A stretch of DNA of 64,000 nucleotides from Tieghemiomyces parasiticus (lineage: Eukaryota > Kickxellomycota > Dimargaritomycetes > Dimargaritales > Dimargaritaceae): assembly GCA_027575765.1 (NCBI GenBank), contig JANBPT010000025.1:45670-109669 (forward strand), written 5' to 3'. The notes under the pieces were generated by a model. The model searched no databases and was not told where the DNA came from. It was given only the letters and a program-made list of their open reading frames with translations. A program made the position numbers and the translations under genes. Shown in pieces: positions 53,890 to 64,000 of the stretch (position 1 is the first letter of the stretch; every line of letters starts with the position of its first letter).

Positions 53890-54363
53890 ATGCTAAACAG
53901 TCAAGCGATCCCTACTCCCGCGCTCACCGTGTATACCGGTCCGGGCTACGTAGGCGCGGGTAACTTGTACGAAATGATCACCAATCTATTTTGTCTGGCC
54001 CTGGCAACACGCAGTTCCTTCATCGACGTTCGTGCTTACCCGCCAACGACTTTTCTGCCACCGGCCAAGCTGCCGGTGATTTTTATATACAAAATCCCAG
54101 GGCAGCAGAACGTGTTTATCCGGTGTCTCAATTGCACCTCCGGGAAGCTCGGCACGGACAGCACCGCATTCAACGTTTTAGTGCAACGGTGCACCCAGAT
54201 GACTCTCATTTACAGCTGTCTGGCACACTACGCCTATGTATTTCGCGTACTTGTTGACGATCGAAAGCTTGTGGAGCTACTGACTCCCCATGGCCTCTGG
54301 TATTCCCGCACCGCTGATGGGACGGTCGCCGTCTTCTCGACCGTGTCACCCCAATCCCCCTGA
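53890..54363 (+). CDS. Orphan protein, 157 residues (has a decayed duplicate)
   Basis: Single exon, 474 bp. The product starts MLNSQAIPTPALTVYTGPGY and continues VGAGNLYEMITNLFCLALAT. A central block KLPVIFIYKIPGQQNVFIRC, LNCTSGKLGTDSTAFNVLVQ and MTLIYSC follows, ending VDDRKLVELLTPHGLWYSRT and DGTVAVFST. Alternating hydrophobic strands and LNC/TDST turns suggest a small alpha/beta fold; no signal peptide, membrane helix or known motif. Coding status is supported by the duplicate at 55964, in which amino acids are conserved better than silent sites between stops (YTGPGY/ETGPSY, IPGQ/APGQ, RCLNC/QCLNC, GTDST/GADST). Function unknown. Confidence 0.6.
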   Translation: MLNSQAIPTPALTVYTGPGYVGAGNLYEMITNLFCLALATRSSFIDVRAYPPTTFLPPAKLPVIFIYKIPGQQNVFIRCLNCTSGKLGTDSTAFNVLVQRCTQMTLIYSCLAHYAYVFRVLVDDRKLVELLTPHGLWYSRTADGTVAVFSTVSPQSP

Positions 54364-55963
54364 ACAGAACCTTACAACACGGAGGTGCGGGTTTAGGGGC
54401 GATTGAAAACCACACGACTTTTGCTATCGCAAATCTAACGCCGCCTTCCTTTAAAAAAAGCAAGATTTAGGTAAAAATTGACTTGGTAGCTATGCACGTT
54501 TAGAACTAGGTATTTTATAATGGTAACTACGAATGGGCTCTATAATACGTACCCGAAAATGCTAGTAGCCTTAAGTATTGGTTTCATGAAAGCTATTCAG
54601 GGACATCGGTCCTGGCGAATTGGGTCGTATAGCTAGAATCATAATTAGACCATATACTTCGGTAGGATTTGTATGTATATCTTCACCCCCACTGTGAATT
54701 AATCCAAGCGCCTTAGCCCACATGTAACGAAGCTGTCAAGAAGGTTTGATACTGATGCTGGTAACCTCAGGTCTGTAAGGCTATAAAAATACACTGCACC
54801 AATGGCCGCCGTGGGTTTTTCTGTCTTTTACTTTACCGATATCTATAAATAGCCAGAATAGTTCTGTGTAAACCGCAACTCCTTCAAAGACAATTTTCGA
54901 CTTAGTTGTCCGTCTGAAAAAATAAATGAATCTGACGGAGACAGGCCCCCAGCCCATGCAGGAGAAAATAAATAGGTCATTCCGCTACTGACTAGCAGGT
55001 TTTGGGCTACCGGGCTCTTTCTACCACAATAAGAATCATTCTGTGCAGAAGCCTGCAGCTACGCTACTACATTTATCACATGATGCCTCTCCGACGCCCT
55101 ATCCCGCTGGCCGGTACGTTTGGCGGCCAATCTATTAAAGGACTCTGTCGAGGGGTCAGTGGCTCATCTACTTAACGCTCTCGAAATGGGTCACGTGATA
55201 TGTGCTTGCCTGTAAGGCCCTCTTACTAGCACCAATGTGCTCGGCATGGCGTCCCAACTAGGGGAGGGGGCTAGTAACTAGCTTGGGGGCACAGTAGAGC
55301 CGCTTGGAGATTGAAACGCTGGGGTATTCAACCTGGTGACTAATATATCCGTTCTAATAAATGATCAGACAGGGTTCGCCATGGGTTCCGCGCCGATGAC
55401 CTGCTACACCGAGTTAGCGTTTACTAGAATGTATCTCACCCTGTTTTTTCCCCTGTGACCGATTAAGGCTTATGTCCCTCAATTATTCAACCGGATCTTG
55501 GCCAATGCCACCTGAGTAGGACAGCCGGCGTTTTTAAGAAACCACTGACTGTACTGCAGGGGCGGCGTGTTTTCCGCTCCCCCACTCGGCACTATTAGTC
55601 GCTGCCTAATACCTAGACTCCATATCCTGAAACGACGTCCAAGGTATGGGCTAGCGTGTAAGCCTGTATATATATATTGGATACATCTAAAATTCCCGTT
55701 GACAGGTGGCCAGGATTCAATGTCTGATGTCACCTACATTTCTATCGTTATAGTTAATTGCTCCCTGCTGATCTCCAATACGGGGCCATAGTCGACGCAA
55801 TGCCATGCTTTAATCTGTGCGATTAATATGCCTAACGGTCGGCCCAAGTTGACCCAACCCAGTGCCTAAAAATCTATGTTTACCCCACTGCTCCTTCGCC
55901 TCCATCTCTGTCTAGCTGTCAACCTTCCGCCCTTGCTTACCAAAGTTAATTATCTCTCTCGTG
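54364..55963. other. Intergenic between orphan gene and its pseudogene, 1.6 kb
   Basis: AT-rich, with no open frame of note. A promoter-like GGCTATAAAAATAC at 54779 is followed by only a 13-codon frame. It may be the remains of another duplicate, but no coding similarity was found. Confidence 0.35.
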
Positions 55964-56437
55964 ATGTCGAACGCCTGAGATGTTCAGGTACCCGTTATTT
56001 CCCTCGTTGTTGAAACTGGACCGAGCTACAAAGGCGCGCTCAGGCGGTACCATCTGCTTATCAATCTCTTGTACCCAACTCTGACAGCGCGCAGCTCCTC
56101 CATCGGTATTTGCTTGAACCTATCAGACCTATCTTTCCCGCCAGCTACGCAACCGGGGATTTTCGTGTATACTGCCCCTGGTCAGTATCATATGCTTATC
56201 CAGTGCCTCAACTGCGCCCCCGGGCTGCTTGGTGCGGACAGTACCTTATTCAACAATTTGGTACAGCATTAAGCCTAAATGACCCTCATCTGCAGCCTTG
56301 TGGTTCTCCGTGTTGACGTGTGTTACGAACTTATACGGATTGAGAACCCACACAACGACTAGCCCTCTCCTCCGTGGCTTCAGGCATTCTAACCCGTCGA
56401 CGGACCGATCGTCATTTTCTCTGCCTTACCAGCCTAG
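55964..56437 (+). pseudogene. Pseudogene copy of the orphan gene at 53890
   Basis: Spans 474 bp, the same length as the intact copy, in one overall frame. The start reads MSNA then TGA at codon 5. After the stop, VPVISLVVETGPSYKGALRR and YHLLINLLYPTLTARSSSIG align with the intact copy, as do IFVYTAPGQYHMLIQCLNCA and PGLLGADSTLFNNLVQ. Then TAA and TAA occur close together, MTLICS and VLRVDVCYELIRIEN follow, TAG and TAA interrupt, and the end GPIVIFSA matches GTVAVFST. Five in-frame stops and a local deletion compensated later mark it as dead. Its TATA region is also less clear than that of the intact copy. Confidence 0.8.
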
Positions 56438-56876
56438 CCCCCCCCCCTGAACTAGTCACTGTGACGTGTCATGATGGGATGCGAGACGACAATAAACCGT
56501 CCGGCGGTCAAAGGTGGCGACCGTACGGCAGTTGTTGCCTATATTATGACCGAGGGCACGTGATATGCTAGTTGTAAGCATGTAGTTTGAGACCAGTTTT
56601 CTAGAGGGGTAAGATATATGCGACTACCGCGATGATAAGAATGAAGGTTTATTACACTGCTGATCTATTTAATAGGTTGGGCTCGATTATTTTCACGTTG
56701 CCAGTCTCCAACCAACCAGTACAGCAAAATCAGTCCGCGTGACAATCGAAAGGGAGAAAACGGCGCCAATAGGTTAAGACGATTAGTGCCACGCCTGGCC
56801 AGCATGACAAATAGTCAGCATAGCGTCCAAACAAATTCCTAAGGGGGCGGTACGGTCACCCACGTCGCTGTGTCAC
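56438..56876. other. Intergenic, 3' of GGC1
   Basis: No gene seen. It lies between the pseudogene end and the GGC1 stop codon. Confidence 0.4.
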
Positions 56877-57845
56877 CTAGACTACGGGACGGGTCTGGGT
56901 GATGCCATTGCTCTCGAAGAAGCGGTGGAAATAGGGAATCAGCTGCTGGGCGACGGTGAAGGAAAAGATGAGCTTAGGACCGACGACCAAAATCTTGGGG
57001 GTGAGCCCCTTGAAGAAGGCGCCGAAGCCTTCGTTGCGAACCATCTTGGAGATAATGGACATGCCACTCTCGGGGGCATCGAAGGGCTTGTTTTGGATGC
57101 GGGTCTTGACCACATCGAGCGGGGCAGCCACAGTGATGGAGGCTACGGCACCGCCGATGGACGCCGCGAAGTTCTGCAGGAAGGTGGCCTTGGAGTAGTC
57201 CTCCAGGCCGCACAAGTACTCCTTGACGAAGGCGGCGCCACCGAACAAGGCGAACGAGCCGGGGGCGTTACGGGCAGCCGTCCACATTCCACCACGGTAC
57301 AGCCCGAGGCCTTCGTCCCGCACGATACTGACCAGGCCGCGGCCCTTCAGGGCCTCCGGGTTAGTCTGGGACTTGATCTTGAGCACGTCCAAAGGGAGGA
57401 GAGCCACTTCACCGATACCCACCAGACTACCGGCGGTAGCGTGCATCACGGTCTTTCCGGTCTTCTCTCCGAATACCCGGTTGAAGCGCTCCTTGTGGTT
57501 GGTGTTAAGGTAATCCATCACGTAGGGCTGGCCGCCGAATTTGTACACCCGCTGCAGCACCTTGTAGCCGGCGGCGAAGCCGAGGCCGGGAAACAGCGAG
57601 AGGTAGCGTTTGAACAGAGTCCGGTCAGCAGCCTTGGTGAAGATCACCTGGTTCAGGCTGTGCATACCTTGGCTCAGCGGGTTGCCCGGGACAAAGATCC
57701 GCCCCTGGTGGCTCATGAGGCGCTTGGCCACAGTGTCCACTGGGTGGAAGATCACCAGCTCCAAGATCCCTGATGTGCCCGATCCGGCCACGCGAGCCAA
57801 GGCTGACTCGGAGTGCTTGGATTTACCGCCGACAGGGGGGCTCAT
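56877..57845 (-). CDS. GGC1: Mitochondrial GTP/GDP carrier Ggc1
   Basis: Intron-free, 322 residues from MSPPVGGKSKHSESALARVA at 57845; the open frame continues to 58097 but that extension is a leader. Three tandem mitochondrial-carrier repeats are present with their signature motifs: HPVDTVAKR, LPLDVLKIK and APLDVVKTR. The Ggc1-specific sequence LFPGLGFAAGYKVLQRVYKF, GGQPYVMDYLN, FGEKTGKTVMHATAGSLVGI and ARNAPGSFALFGGAAF closely follows yeast Ggc1 as I recall it. The carrier exchanges cytosolic GTP for matrix GDP and affects mitochondrial iron homeostasis. The 282-codon plus frame inside it is a shadow. Confidence 0.95.
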   Translation of the reverse strand: MSPPVGGKSKHSESALARVAGSGTSGILELVIFHPVDTVAKRLMSHQGRIFVPGNPLSQGMHSLNQVIFTKAADRTLFKRYLSLFPGLGFAAGYKVLQRVYKFGGQPYVMDYLNTNHKERFNRVFGEKTGKTVMHATAGSLVGIGEVALLPLDVLKIKSQTNPEALKGRGLVSIVRDEGLGLYRGGMWTAARNAPGSFALFGGAAFVKEYLCGLEDYSKATFLQNFAASIGGAVASITVAAPLDVVKTRIQNKPFDAPESGMSIISKMVRNEGFGAFFKGLTPKILVVGPKLIFSFTVAQQLIPYFHRFFESNGITQTRPVV

Positions 57846-59524
57846 GGTTGGAATAGGAAAACGATAGGGAGAAGGCCCGAGTGACAGTAGCGGACAGGGC
57901 AACAGAACGAAGTATCGGGGATAGCCAAGGAGAGTGGGTTTTGGAGAGCGGTGGTAAGCTGTGGAGAAGGAGGCTTGTGGGCGGAGTGGTAGCCGAAAGG
58001 GGAAGGATAGAAATGAGCTGATCTGTGCGGAAGGAGGGGATGTGAGGAGCGCAGAGAGAGAGGTGTCGGTGAATTGGTCTTCCAGTTGGTGTCGCAACGC
58101 TGGCTTGGAGGGTTCAGTGTCGATTTTTTCAGCAGCTGCTGCTTACATTAGCAGTAGTTTAACAGGTGGAAGGCGTGCATGATAGGCCCCCGGCGGCTGT
58201 AAGCATGTGGGAGACTGCGGCCCTGTGTCGTTAATACGAGTCGATAAACTTGTCGGGGTGGGACGCGAAAAAAAAAAGCTTTGGTGGGTCACCAGGAACG
58301 GCCCAGTCCTCTCTTGCAAAAGCTGGGGCGGGTATATTTCGGCCAAAAACCAATGGCGCAGCGTTTGACGTCCTGGGCCCCTGCTGCTTTTCCCCGTATC
58401 TACCCGATGACCCCTGCCGCGGACACCAGTTGGGTGGTATCCCATTCGGTCTGTCTACACGCTATCTATGCGACATTGTCATGAGTGTACTGTGATATGC
58501 AGGGCGCGGGGCGCCTATGTGCCACAGGCCTGTTGATAGCCCATGTTAGTACCTCAAACAACCCTAAGCCACAACGTAATAACTAAGGGGCAAACGCATT
58601 CGATAGATGTTAAGGAATCGAGCCATTCCAAGGGTGTCCCTATCACAACTGATTACGTCCACGCACGTTGCAACATCCCATGAGAAGCTACGCTGTATTT
58701 GTATATATATATATATACATATTTTGGTCAGGTTAGATGCGCAATATCCATGGTCATGCTCTGGATCAACTACAGCCATACTTTATCTACTGGCCTATGC
58801 TGCGCCAAGGTCAATCGGGGCTAATTGGACTAGTAACACTCCGTCTTCCAGAACTTAGAGGTAGGATACTGAGGGGAACTACACGCACACAAAAACTATT
58901 CATCCGACTGTGCCGGTGAAAAAAAAAAAACAGGCCACTGTCAACGATTGGAGTCGTATCAGGCTCACCAATGAGCGGCGACCTTCCTAAATCCCATTCT
59001 AGCGGTAGGGAATCCCACAATTGTGCCCCACAGCCAACTTATCCCCATATAAACCCATCCGCCTTGCCACTCCTGATAAACCCATCGACTGTACTCTACA
59101 GGATCATGTTCGTAGTTAATATGTTCTGATCTCTCAGTACCTTAGATGGGAAACCAGCTGGTTGATGACACGATGTACGCCATCCGTAAAGGGAGGCTGT
59201 GGTCGCCACACCTTTTAGGTGTGGTAGACCCTCGATGATCTTGCGTAGCTAGTACTCGCCATCTGCGCCCTTGTGCCAGGTGGTTGATGTCTAGCTTTCT
59301 TGCAAGGATGGTCGTACCGTCTGACAGCCTCTTTTATAGAATAACAAGAATGCGAAATGTAGTTTCCGGCAGTAGGAAACGTCCAACCTAGGGAGCTGTT
59401 GAGTGATAATCTGCCTACCTTGAAGTAAGGATCATTGTCACTTGACTCCCCTTAGGCGCCTGACTGGCTATAATGTAACGATTGGTTGTGTAGACGTTAG
59501 AAGCTGATTTTGAGTCATTATCGC
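57846..59524. other. Intergenic, upstream of GGC1, 1.7 kb
   Basis: Promoter side of GGC1, then mixed sequence with a (TA)n run (58701..58717) and a 12-base A run (about 58920). No gene recognised. CpG remains frequent until about 59,522, where the composition changes. Confidence 0.4.
58701..58717. repeat. (TA)n microsatellite
   Basis: About eight TA units in a row, in unannotated sequence. Confidence 0.75.
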
Positions 59525-61081
59525 CAGTGATAAACTGATTATTGGCTTTCATTAATTTAAAAGATCAACTATTTAGGCATAATTATTAACAAGTCAGAGT
59601 CATATTAAGGATGCTACACTTAGGGTAATTATTAGTGTGGAGATTGTGATATTGAGGAAAACTTTGCAGTAAATGACAACTAGCTGAGTTGATTATAAGT
59701 AGTAGGTGTTTCCCTTTTAATAGCTGGGTGGCCAGGATGGAATACAATTATGTAGGCCTAGAAATCATTAATGCCTATGATGGTGCAGACCTGACAGGTT
59801 GAGGCTGGAGGGTAGTGATTTAAAAGAATAGGTTTCAGGAATCAATGTACAAGTTTGTGTTGACTAGTGGCATATATCAGTGGTGGAACTTAATGTAAAA
59901 GTAAATGCTAAAAAGAGAGGGGTTGAGTGGTAGAGAGTAATGTTATGTATTTTGTTTTGTGTGGTTTGGCAGACCACAGGTATACCTTGGGAACAGTGAG
60001 TCAGTTGAGGAGAATGGGTTAAGGTGCTGGTGGAGGTGCCCTCATCACATTAGAGATGATTATGAGTGAAGCTTTAAAGAGGTTTAGAGGAATATTATGA
60101 TTTAGAGAAAGTGCTTCCAAGTGGTCCTTTATTGAGAGATGGTTATTGTGGTCCTTTTTAGAGGGACTACAAGGTTGGTAGAGAATAATGATAGGTATTT
60201 TGGAAGTTTGAATGTAAGATTTTGGGTCTAGTTAATATTAAAGGTAGGCCATGATATTATTAGTCATCTGGCTATGATTGCAGAGTTAGATCAGTAATGG
60301 CAGTAAGGAAAAAAATGTTTTAAACTAATGTAATGGATAAAAGGAGTGGAAAATGAATTAGATGGTAGTATCTCAGTGGATCACTGGTTCACCATAATTG
60401 CCATGAGGCAGTTTGGAAGGGGTAATGGGAGGCATCAGTGGAGCTGCCCTCATTGCACATTTTGGAGTAGAGAGGTAGATAACTGGTAGAGTAAGCAATA
60501 ACTAATTGTTTGTTACCAGTTCAATAGATAGACCTGCTACTTGGCACATTTTCATTTTTTTATGTTCAATCAGAATCCATAGGACCAGATGGGTTGATTG
60601 GTTGAATACATTGGCTTATTGATACCTTTGGTATTGTGTTATGTAGTACACCCAACTACTGATCCAATCAGTTGTGACCCATGCTGGCCACTCCTTTATC
60701 ACCAACCATTTGATCAGTAGTGTGCCTCCTCCTCTTCCTCCTCCTCCTTATTACAATATTCCCCTGGCTATCTTTTTCTTCCCCCTAGTTGCATTTCCCC
60801 TTCTCTTGGATGCGGCACCCACCCAAATGTTCCTTAGCATTTGAAGGTCTGTCCATCTGTATTGCAACCCTAATGAAAGAGGCAGGCCATCTTTCATTAT
60901 AAAAGGCAGCTGGTACACCTCTCAATAAATGACAGTAAACAACCACACTATCTTGTTATATCATTCCATTCCTTAAACTGGTTCATCCTTTATTAGTCTT
61001 TATTTCTTCTTCTTGGGCAAACTAGCCCTTAGTATTCCTCTAGGGATGTTAACCCTACAACATGTTAAGGGTCTCTATTTA

Positions 61082-62666
61082 TTATTTATCTTTGGATGAT
61101 ACAGTAGTATTGCAGTCTATATGATACTCATTAAAGAAATGGTGAAAGCAAAGGGTATATTCACACCAAGAGCAGCAAAGAAATTATGGTAACAAACATG
61201 GTTCATGGCAGGTGAGAGTTCTTCCCTTGAAGGCAGACTGGGAAAAGGAGGTGAATTCTGGTGGCTCCCCAGGAACATATCCATATTTGTACCAGGCATA
61301 CTTGATGAGAGGCTGATAGACAGGACCCCCCATCTGGTAGTGTACCAGAGACTGCAATTCAATGATGATAGTCCTACCCCCATGAGGAATCTCAAGTTGG
61401 TGGAGGGCAATATAGTCATAAACTTGCCTGACCATGTACTTCCAGTGGAAGTTGAATGCCACATCCAAGGGCTGGGCAACACCAGTAGTCCCAGCAGGAA
61501 TGATTTCCCTGGTACAAGTGGGTGGGTCAGTTTGAGGAGTGCCATCATCAGTTGGAGGAAAGGCAGTAGAGAAGACCTCATCAGAAGTATGGCCACCCCA
61601 TGAATCAAGGAGCAGAAGGAAGTGGCCAGTGACACAAGGCCTCAGAAGCTCACTTGCATCCACTTTGGCCAAAGTCTTGCTCAACTTCCCAGACTTTCTG
61701 CACACCACCACCACATTATTGGCCTGGGATAAACTGGGCCCAACAACTACTCCAAACTTACCCCCAGGTTCCTGCAGACAAAGGAACAGCTTACCTACCA
61801 AGTGGCCATCTAGACTGATGGTGGGCTGGACAGTGTAGGAGTGGGTGGTGTGGTTCACACTATTATCCATAAGTGTGCTTCTCTCTTTTGGCAGACAGGG
61901 TCCTGGTGGACTTCATTTCATAGTTGAAGCCCATCTGGTCCGTGTTGAACATCTGAGATGGAAGGAAGGCTGGGAGGTGGCCCTGGACATGAAGGGCAAA
62001 TTCCTGGACAATCTTCAGGACATTGGCCTGGCTCCTGAAAGCCTTGGTTCTCAGAGCATTAGTGACCTTGCAAGAAGTGATACCCTAGCCAATCTTGAAA
62101 TGAGTAACCCAGGAAGGAGATGTCAGGTTGGTGACATTGAAGTCAATAGCATGCATTTTGGCCCACCTACATAGATCAAGGTCATGGACAGGCAGGCCAG
62201 CTTCCCTGGCTGCCTGGAACTGGGTGATAAGGGCCTCCTTGACTGTCTGGACTTGCACCCTTTTGGGACCATGGTTAGCCACATTTTCCCCAATCCTGGC
62301 CAGGTGGGTTCTAGTGAGATTGCAACCCCTGTGATGGTAATTGAATGCCTTGCAGGGTGACTTTGAGATGAGTTTGAAGTGCTGGTAATCCTCCCAGATT
62401 TGCTCACGTTTGGCCATGGGCATAGTGGAGAGGGAAGTGTGATTGGATCTCTGGAAGTATAGGCTAGGTTGCCATAGAGGTTCATGCAGGTGTTCTGGCA
62501 CTTTGAAATCAAAGGAGTCTGAATATTCTTCAGAGGATGATGGTTTTGGACTAGAATAAATTAAGTCCAAGACATCCAAGGCAAGTTTATTGTTCACATC
62601 AATGTGTGCAAGAGTCAGGTAATATTCTGCAAGGAGGAGAATGAGGGCATTTATAAGGCCAGACAT
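61082..62666 (-). pseudogene. Broken pogo/Tigger-like DDE transposase
   Basis: Read 62666 down to 61082. The first piece (193 codons) ends in a helix-turn-helix of CENP-B type (RWAKMHAIDFNVTNLTSPSW, VTHFKIG) and then TAG. The frame continues with LKIVQEFALHVQGHLPAFLP, MFNTDQMGFNYEMKS and RTLSAKREKHT, where a frameshift near 61,868 moves to the next piece (61184..61870). That piece carries LLLLDSWGGHTSDEVF and PAGTTGVAQPLDVAFNFHWK, then TAA. The frame goes on FLCCSWCEYTLCFHHFFNEY to a final stop at 61082. The three acidic positions (NTDQ, LDSWG, PLDV) and the C-terminal Cys/His cluster are those of pogo-type DDE elements common in early-diverging fungi. Two premature stops and one frameshift make it non-functional. 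Confidence 0.85.
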
Positions 62667-63407
62667 GGTGAAGGGTTAGTGCAAAGGTGAGCAGGTGGAG
62701 GGAAGGCTGAAAGGTATAGCTGAAGAAAATTAATGGCTAGTATAACAAAGGGATTAGGAAAGGAAGAGGCATGGCAAGTGTGTAGTGTTAGAAACCACTA
62801 TCTACCACTGGAATCACAAAGGCTTTAATTTTGCTGTCAGCAACCAAGCCTCTGGACACCCCAACCCATGATGGTGGCTGTTAGTTATGCATGCTCTTTG
62901 TTTGGAACTTGATTATCTGGCTTGCTAGAGACTGGTTAATAGCATGAGAAAGGGACTGCATGCCATGGCCAGTCCATCCAATAGATAATTGCCTGTTCCT
63001 AGTTCTTTACAGGTTTCCTTTACCATGGCCTTTGTAGGCTAGTAAAAATGGGGTTACTTATGAGGTGCCACCAAAAGGTATATATAAAGGCTGCTTGGGC
63101 CCAACTGATGTCTATTGGGAGAATCAGTTGTCCAGGATATTCTGCAAATGCATATACTCATGGATTTGATATACACTTTGTAAGGTTTTGTGGGAGGTAA
63201 TGACAAACAAGGCTGTTTAGAGGTGGAGAGTGTAGACCAATCAAAATAATAATAACTTGTAAAATATAGCCACTACAATGCAATTCTTAACTGATCTCTC
63301 TGGCAGACAATGCATCCTATTCAACTTCTTGTCAATTTTTAAACTGCATCAAGTGCTCCTCCACCAGAATCTTTCTACTGGTTCTTTTTAGCAGACTTGT
63401 AACATCA

Positions 63408-63483
63408 TTGTGGTGATTGAGAACCACCACATCAGATTATCCCAAGGTAAAGTCCAAGTCTGCTATTTCAGAACTATAAATTC
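63408..63483. repeat. 76-bp direct repeat, copy 1
   Basis: Begins TTGTGGTGATTGAGAACCAC and ends in AAATTC. It matches 63925..64000 over its whole length with about nine or ten mismatches, mostly C/T or A/G transitions. The start has a small inverted repeat (GTGGT...ACCAC). Confidence 0.85.
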
Positions 63484-63924
63484 TGTGATAGTAGAATAGT
63501 CAATTGGTTATGGTATTAGACTTGGGCCTAATATCAACACACTGGTTTTAATAAAGAACTAGGTTCCCCAAGGTGGGGTAGGGAAAAACACTCCCCAAGC
63601 TATTAGGTGTAAAAGCTTGGGCCTTATATAGGATAAAATAATATATGTTCTTAAACCATAGTTTTGGTTGCCTCAGTTATTTAGGCTGGCCAATACTTAT
63701 TGGCAACCTGCACATGAAACTAATAAAATCAAAAAGTATAAAACTTAAGCCATGGGGAATCCTGCTGCTCATTGGTGGGGGGTTGGCCAGATCTGCATTC
63801 TATGTGTGTAGTGATTTTCCCATGTCTTTTTGTGGAAGTGTTTGCCTTCCCTAGTGGGGTAAGCCACACATTTAGCGCGTCTGTGTGGTTGTATCTGTCC
63901 ACCAGGAATCTTCAAGAGTCCAGG

Positions 63925-64000
63925 TTGTGGTGATTGGGAACCACCACATTAGATCATCCCAGGGTAAAGTCCAAGTCTACTATTTCAGAACCACAAATTC
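63925..64000. repeat. 76-bp direct repeat, copy 2 (cut by right edge)
   Basis: Begins TTGTGGTGATTGGGAACCAC. It lies 517 bp from copy 1 and runs exactly to the window end, so the true repeat may be longer. Confidence 0.85.

Larger units (their letters stand above)
59525..64000. mobile_element. AT-rich, CpG-depleted mobile-element island
   Basis: From about 59,525 to the right edge the DNA is visibly AT-rich, and CpG is nearly absent: between 59,581 and 64,000 I count about five (near 60,813, 61,940, 62,407 and two near 63,876). TG and CA dinucleotides are abundant, as expected if CpG decayed to TpG/CpA. The island holds a broken pogo-like transposase and repeated sequences but no host gene. 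The left boundary is sharp to within about 100 bp. Terminal inverted repeats or target-site duplications could not be identified. It extends past the window. Confidence 0.75.

Noticed and set aside
56925..57773. 282-codon plus-strand frame
   Set aside because: It lies entirely opposite GGC1, whose protein is unmistakable; it is a shadow frame of GC-rich codons.
61117..61635. 172-codon hydrophobic minus frame
   Set aside because: Off-frame reading of the transposase; the hydrophobic look is a by-product of its base composition.

Overview
The window looks like nuclear DNA of a filamentous or early-diverging fungus. Genes are mostly short and compact, introns are few and short (GT...AG, roughly 110-370 bp), and the recognisable proteins are fungal or opisthokont housekeeping types: Utp23, Rbg1/DRG1, Ost4, Yip1, mitofusin Fzo1, Ggc1, Sds3, Ypp1/TTC7, DUF726/Mil1 and a QDE-1-type RNA-dependent RNA polymerase. 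There is no operon logic, and neighbouring genes do not form a common pathway. A zoopagomycote/mucoromycote-like affiliation is only an impression from the protein sequences.

Left part (1-24.3 kb): a DUF726 gene running off the left edge (minus; its tail carries NPF/DPF clathrin-adaptor-type motifs), a small gene with a PAM2-like poly(A)-binding-protein motif (minus), a two-exon Sds3-like Sin3/HDAC subunit (plus), a 1202-residue low-complexity protein with a CPVC...CTC micromotif (minus), a decayed coding region (12.1-13.1 kb), three-exon UTP23 (plus), a single-exon 1649-residue RdRP with a DLDGD catalytic motif (plus) and an unrecognised 231-residue protein (minus).

Middle (24.3-47.6 kb): a beta-carbonic anhydrase, a mariner transposase relic whose DD34D spacing is still readable, Ypp1/TTC7, a BTB-like protein, RBG1, a 44-codon OST4 gene, YIP1, FZO1 and a two-exon gene for a probable secreted protein of unknown function.

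Right part (47.6-59.5 kb): gene-poor, with lineage-specific-looking genes: an 87-residue secreted protein, a second, secreted carbonic anhydrase that shares intron position with the first, an orphan gene and its stop-ridden duplicate 1.6 kb further on, and then the mitochondrial GTP/GDP carrier GGC1.

Far right (about 59.5-64 kb): an abrupt change to AT-rich DNA almost devoid of CpG (about five CpG in 4.4 kb counted by eye, while the rest of the window is CpG-rich). It contains a broken pogo/Tigger-like DDE transposase and two 76-bp direct repeats 517 bp apart. This is a silenced, decaying mobile-element island, and the CpG loss points to past cytosine methylation. No CRISPR, rRNA or convincing tRNA gene was seen.
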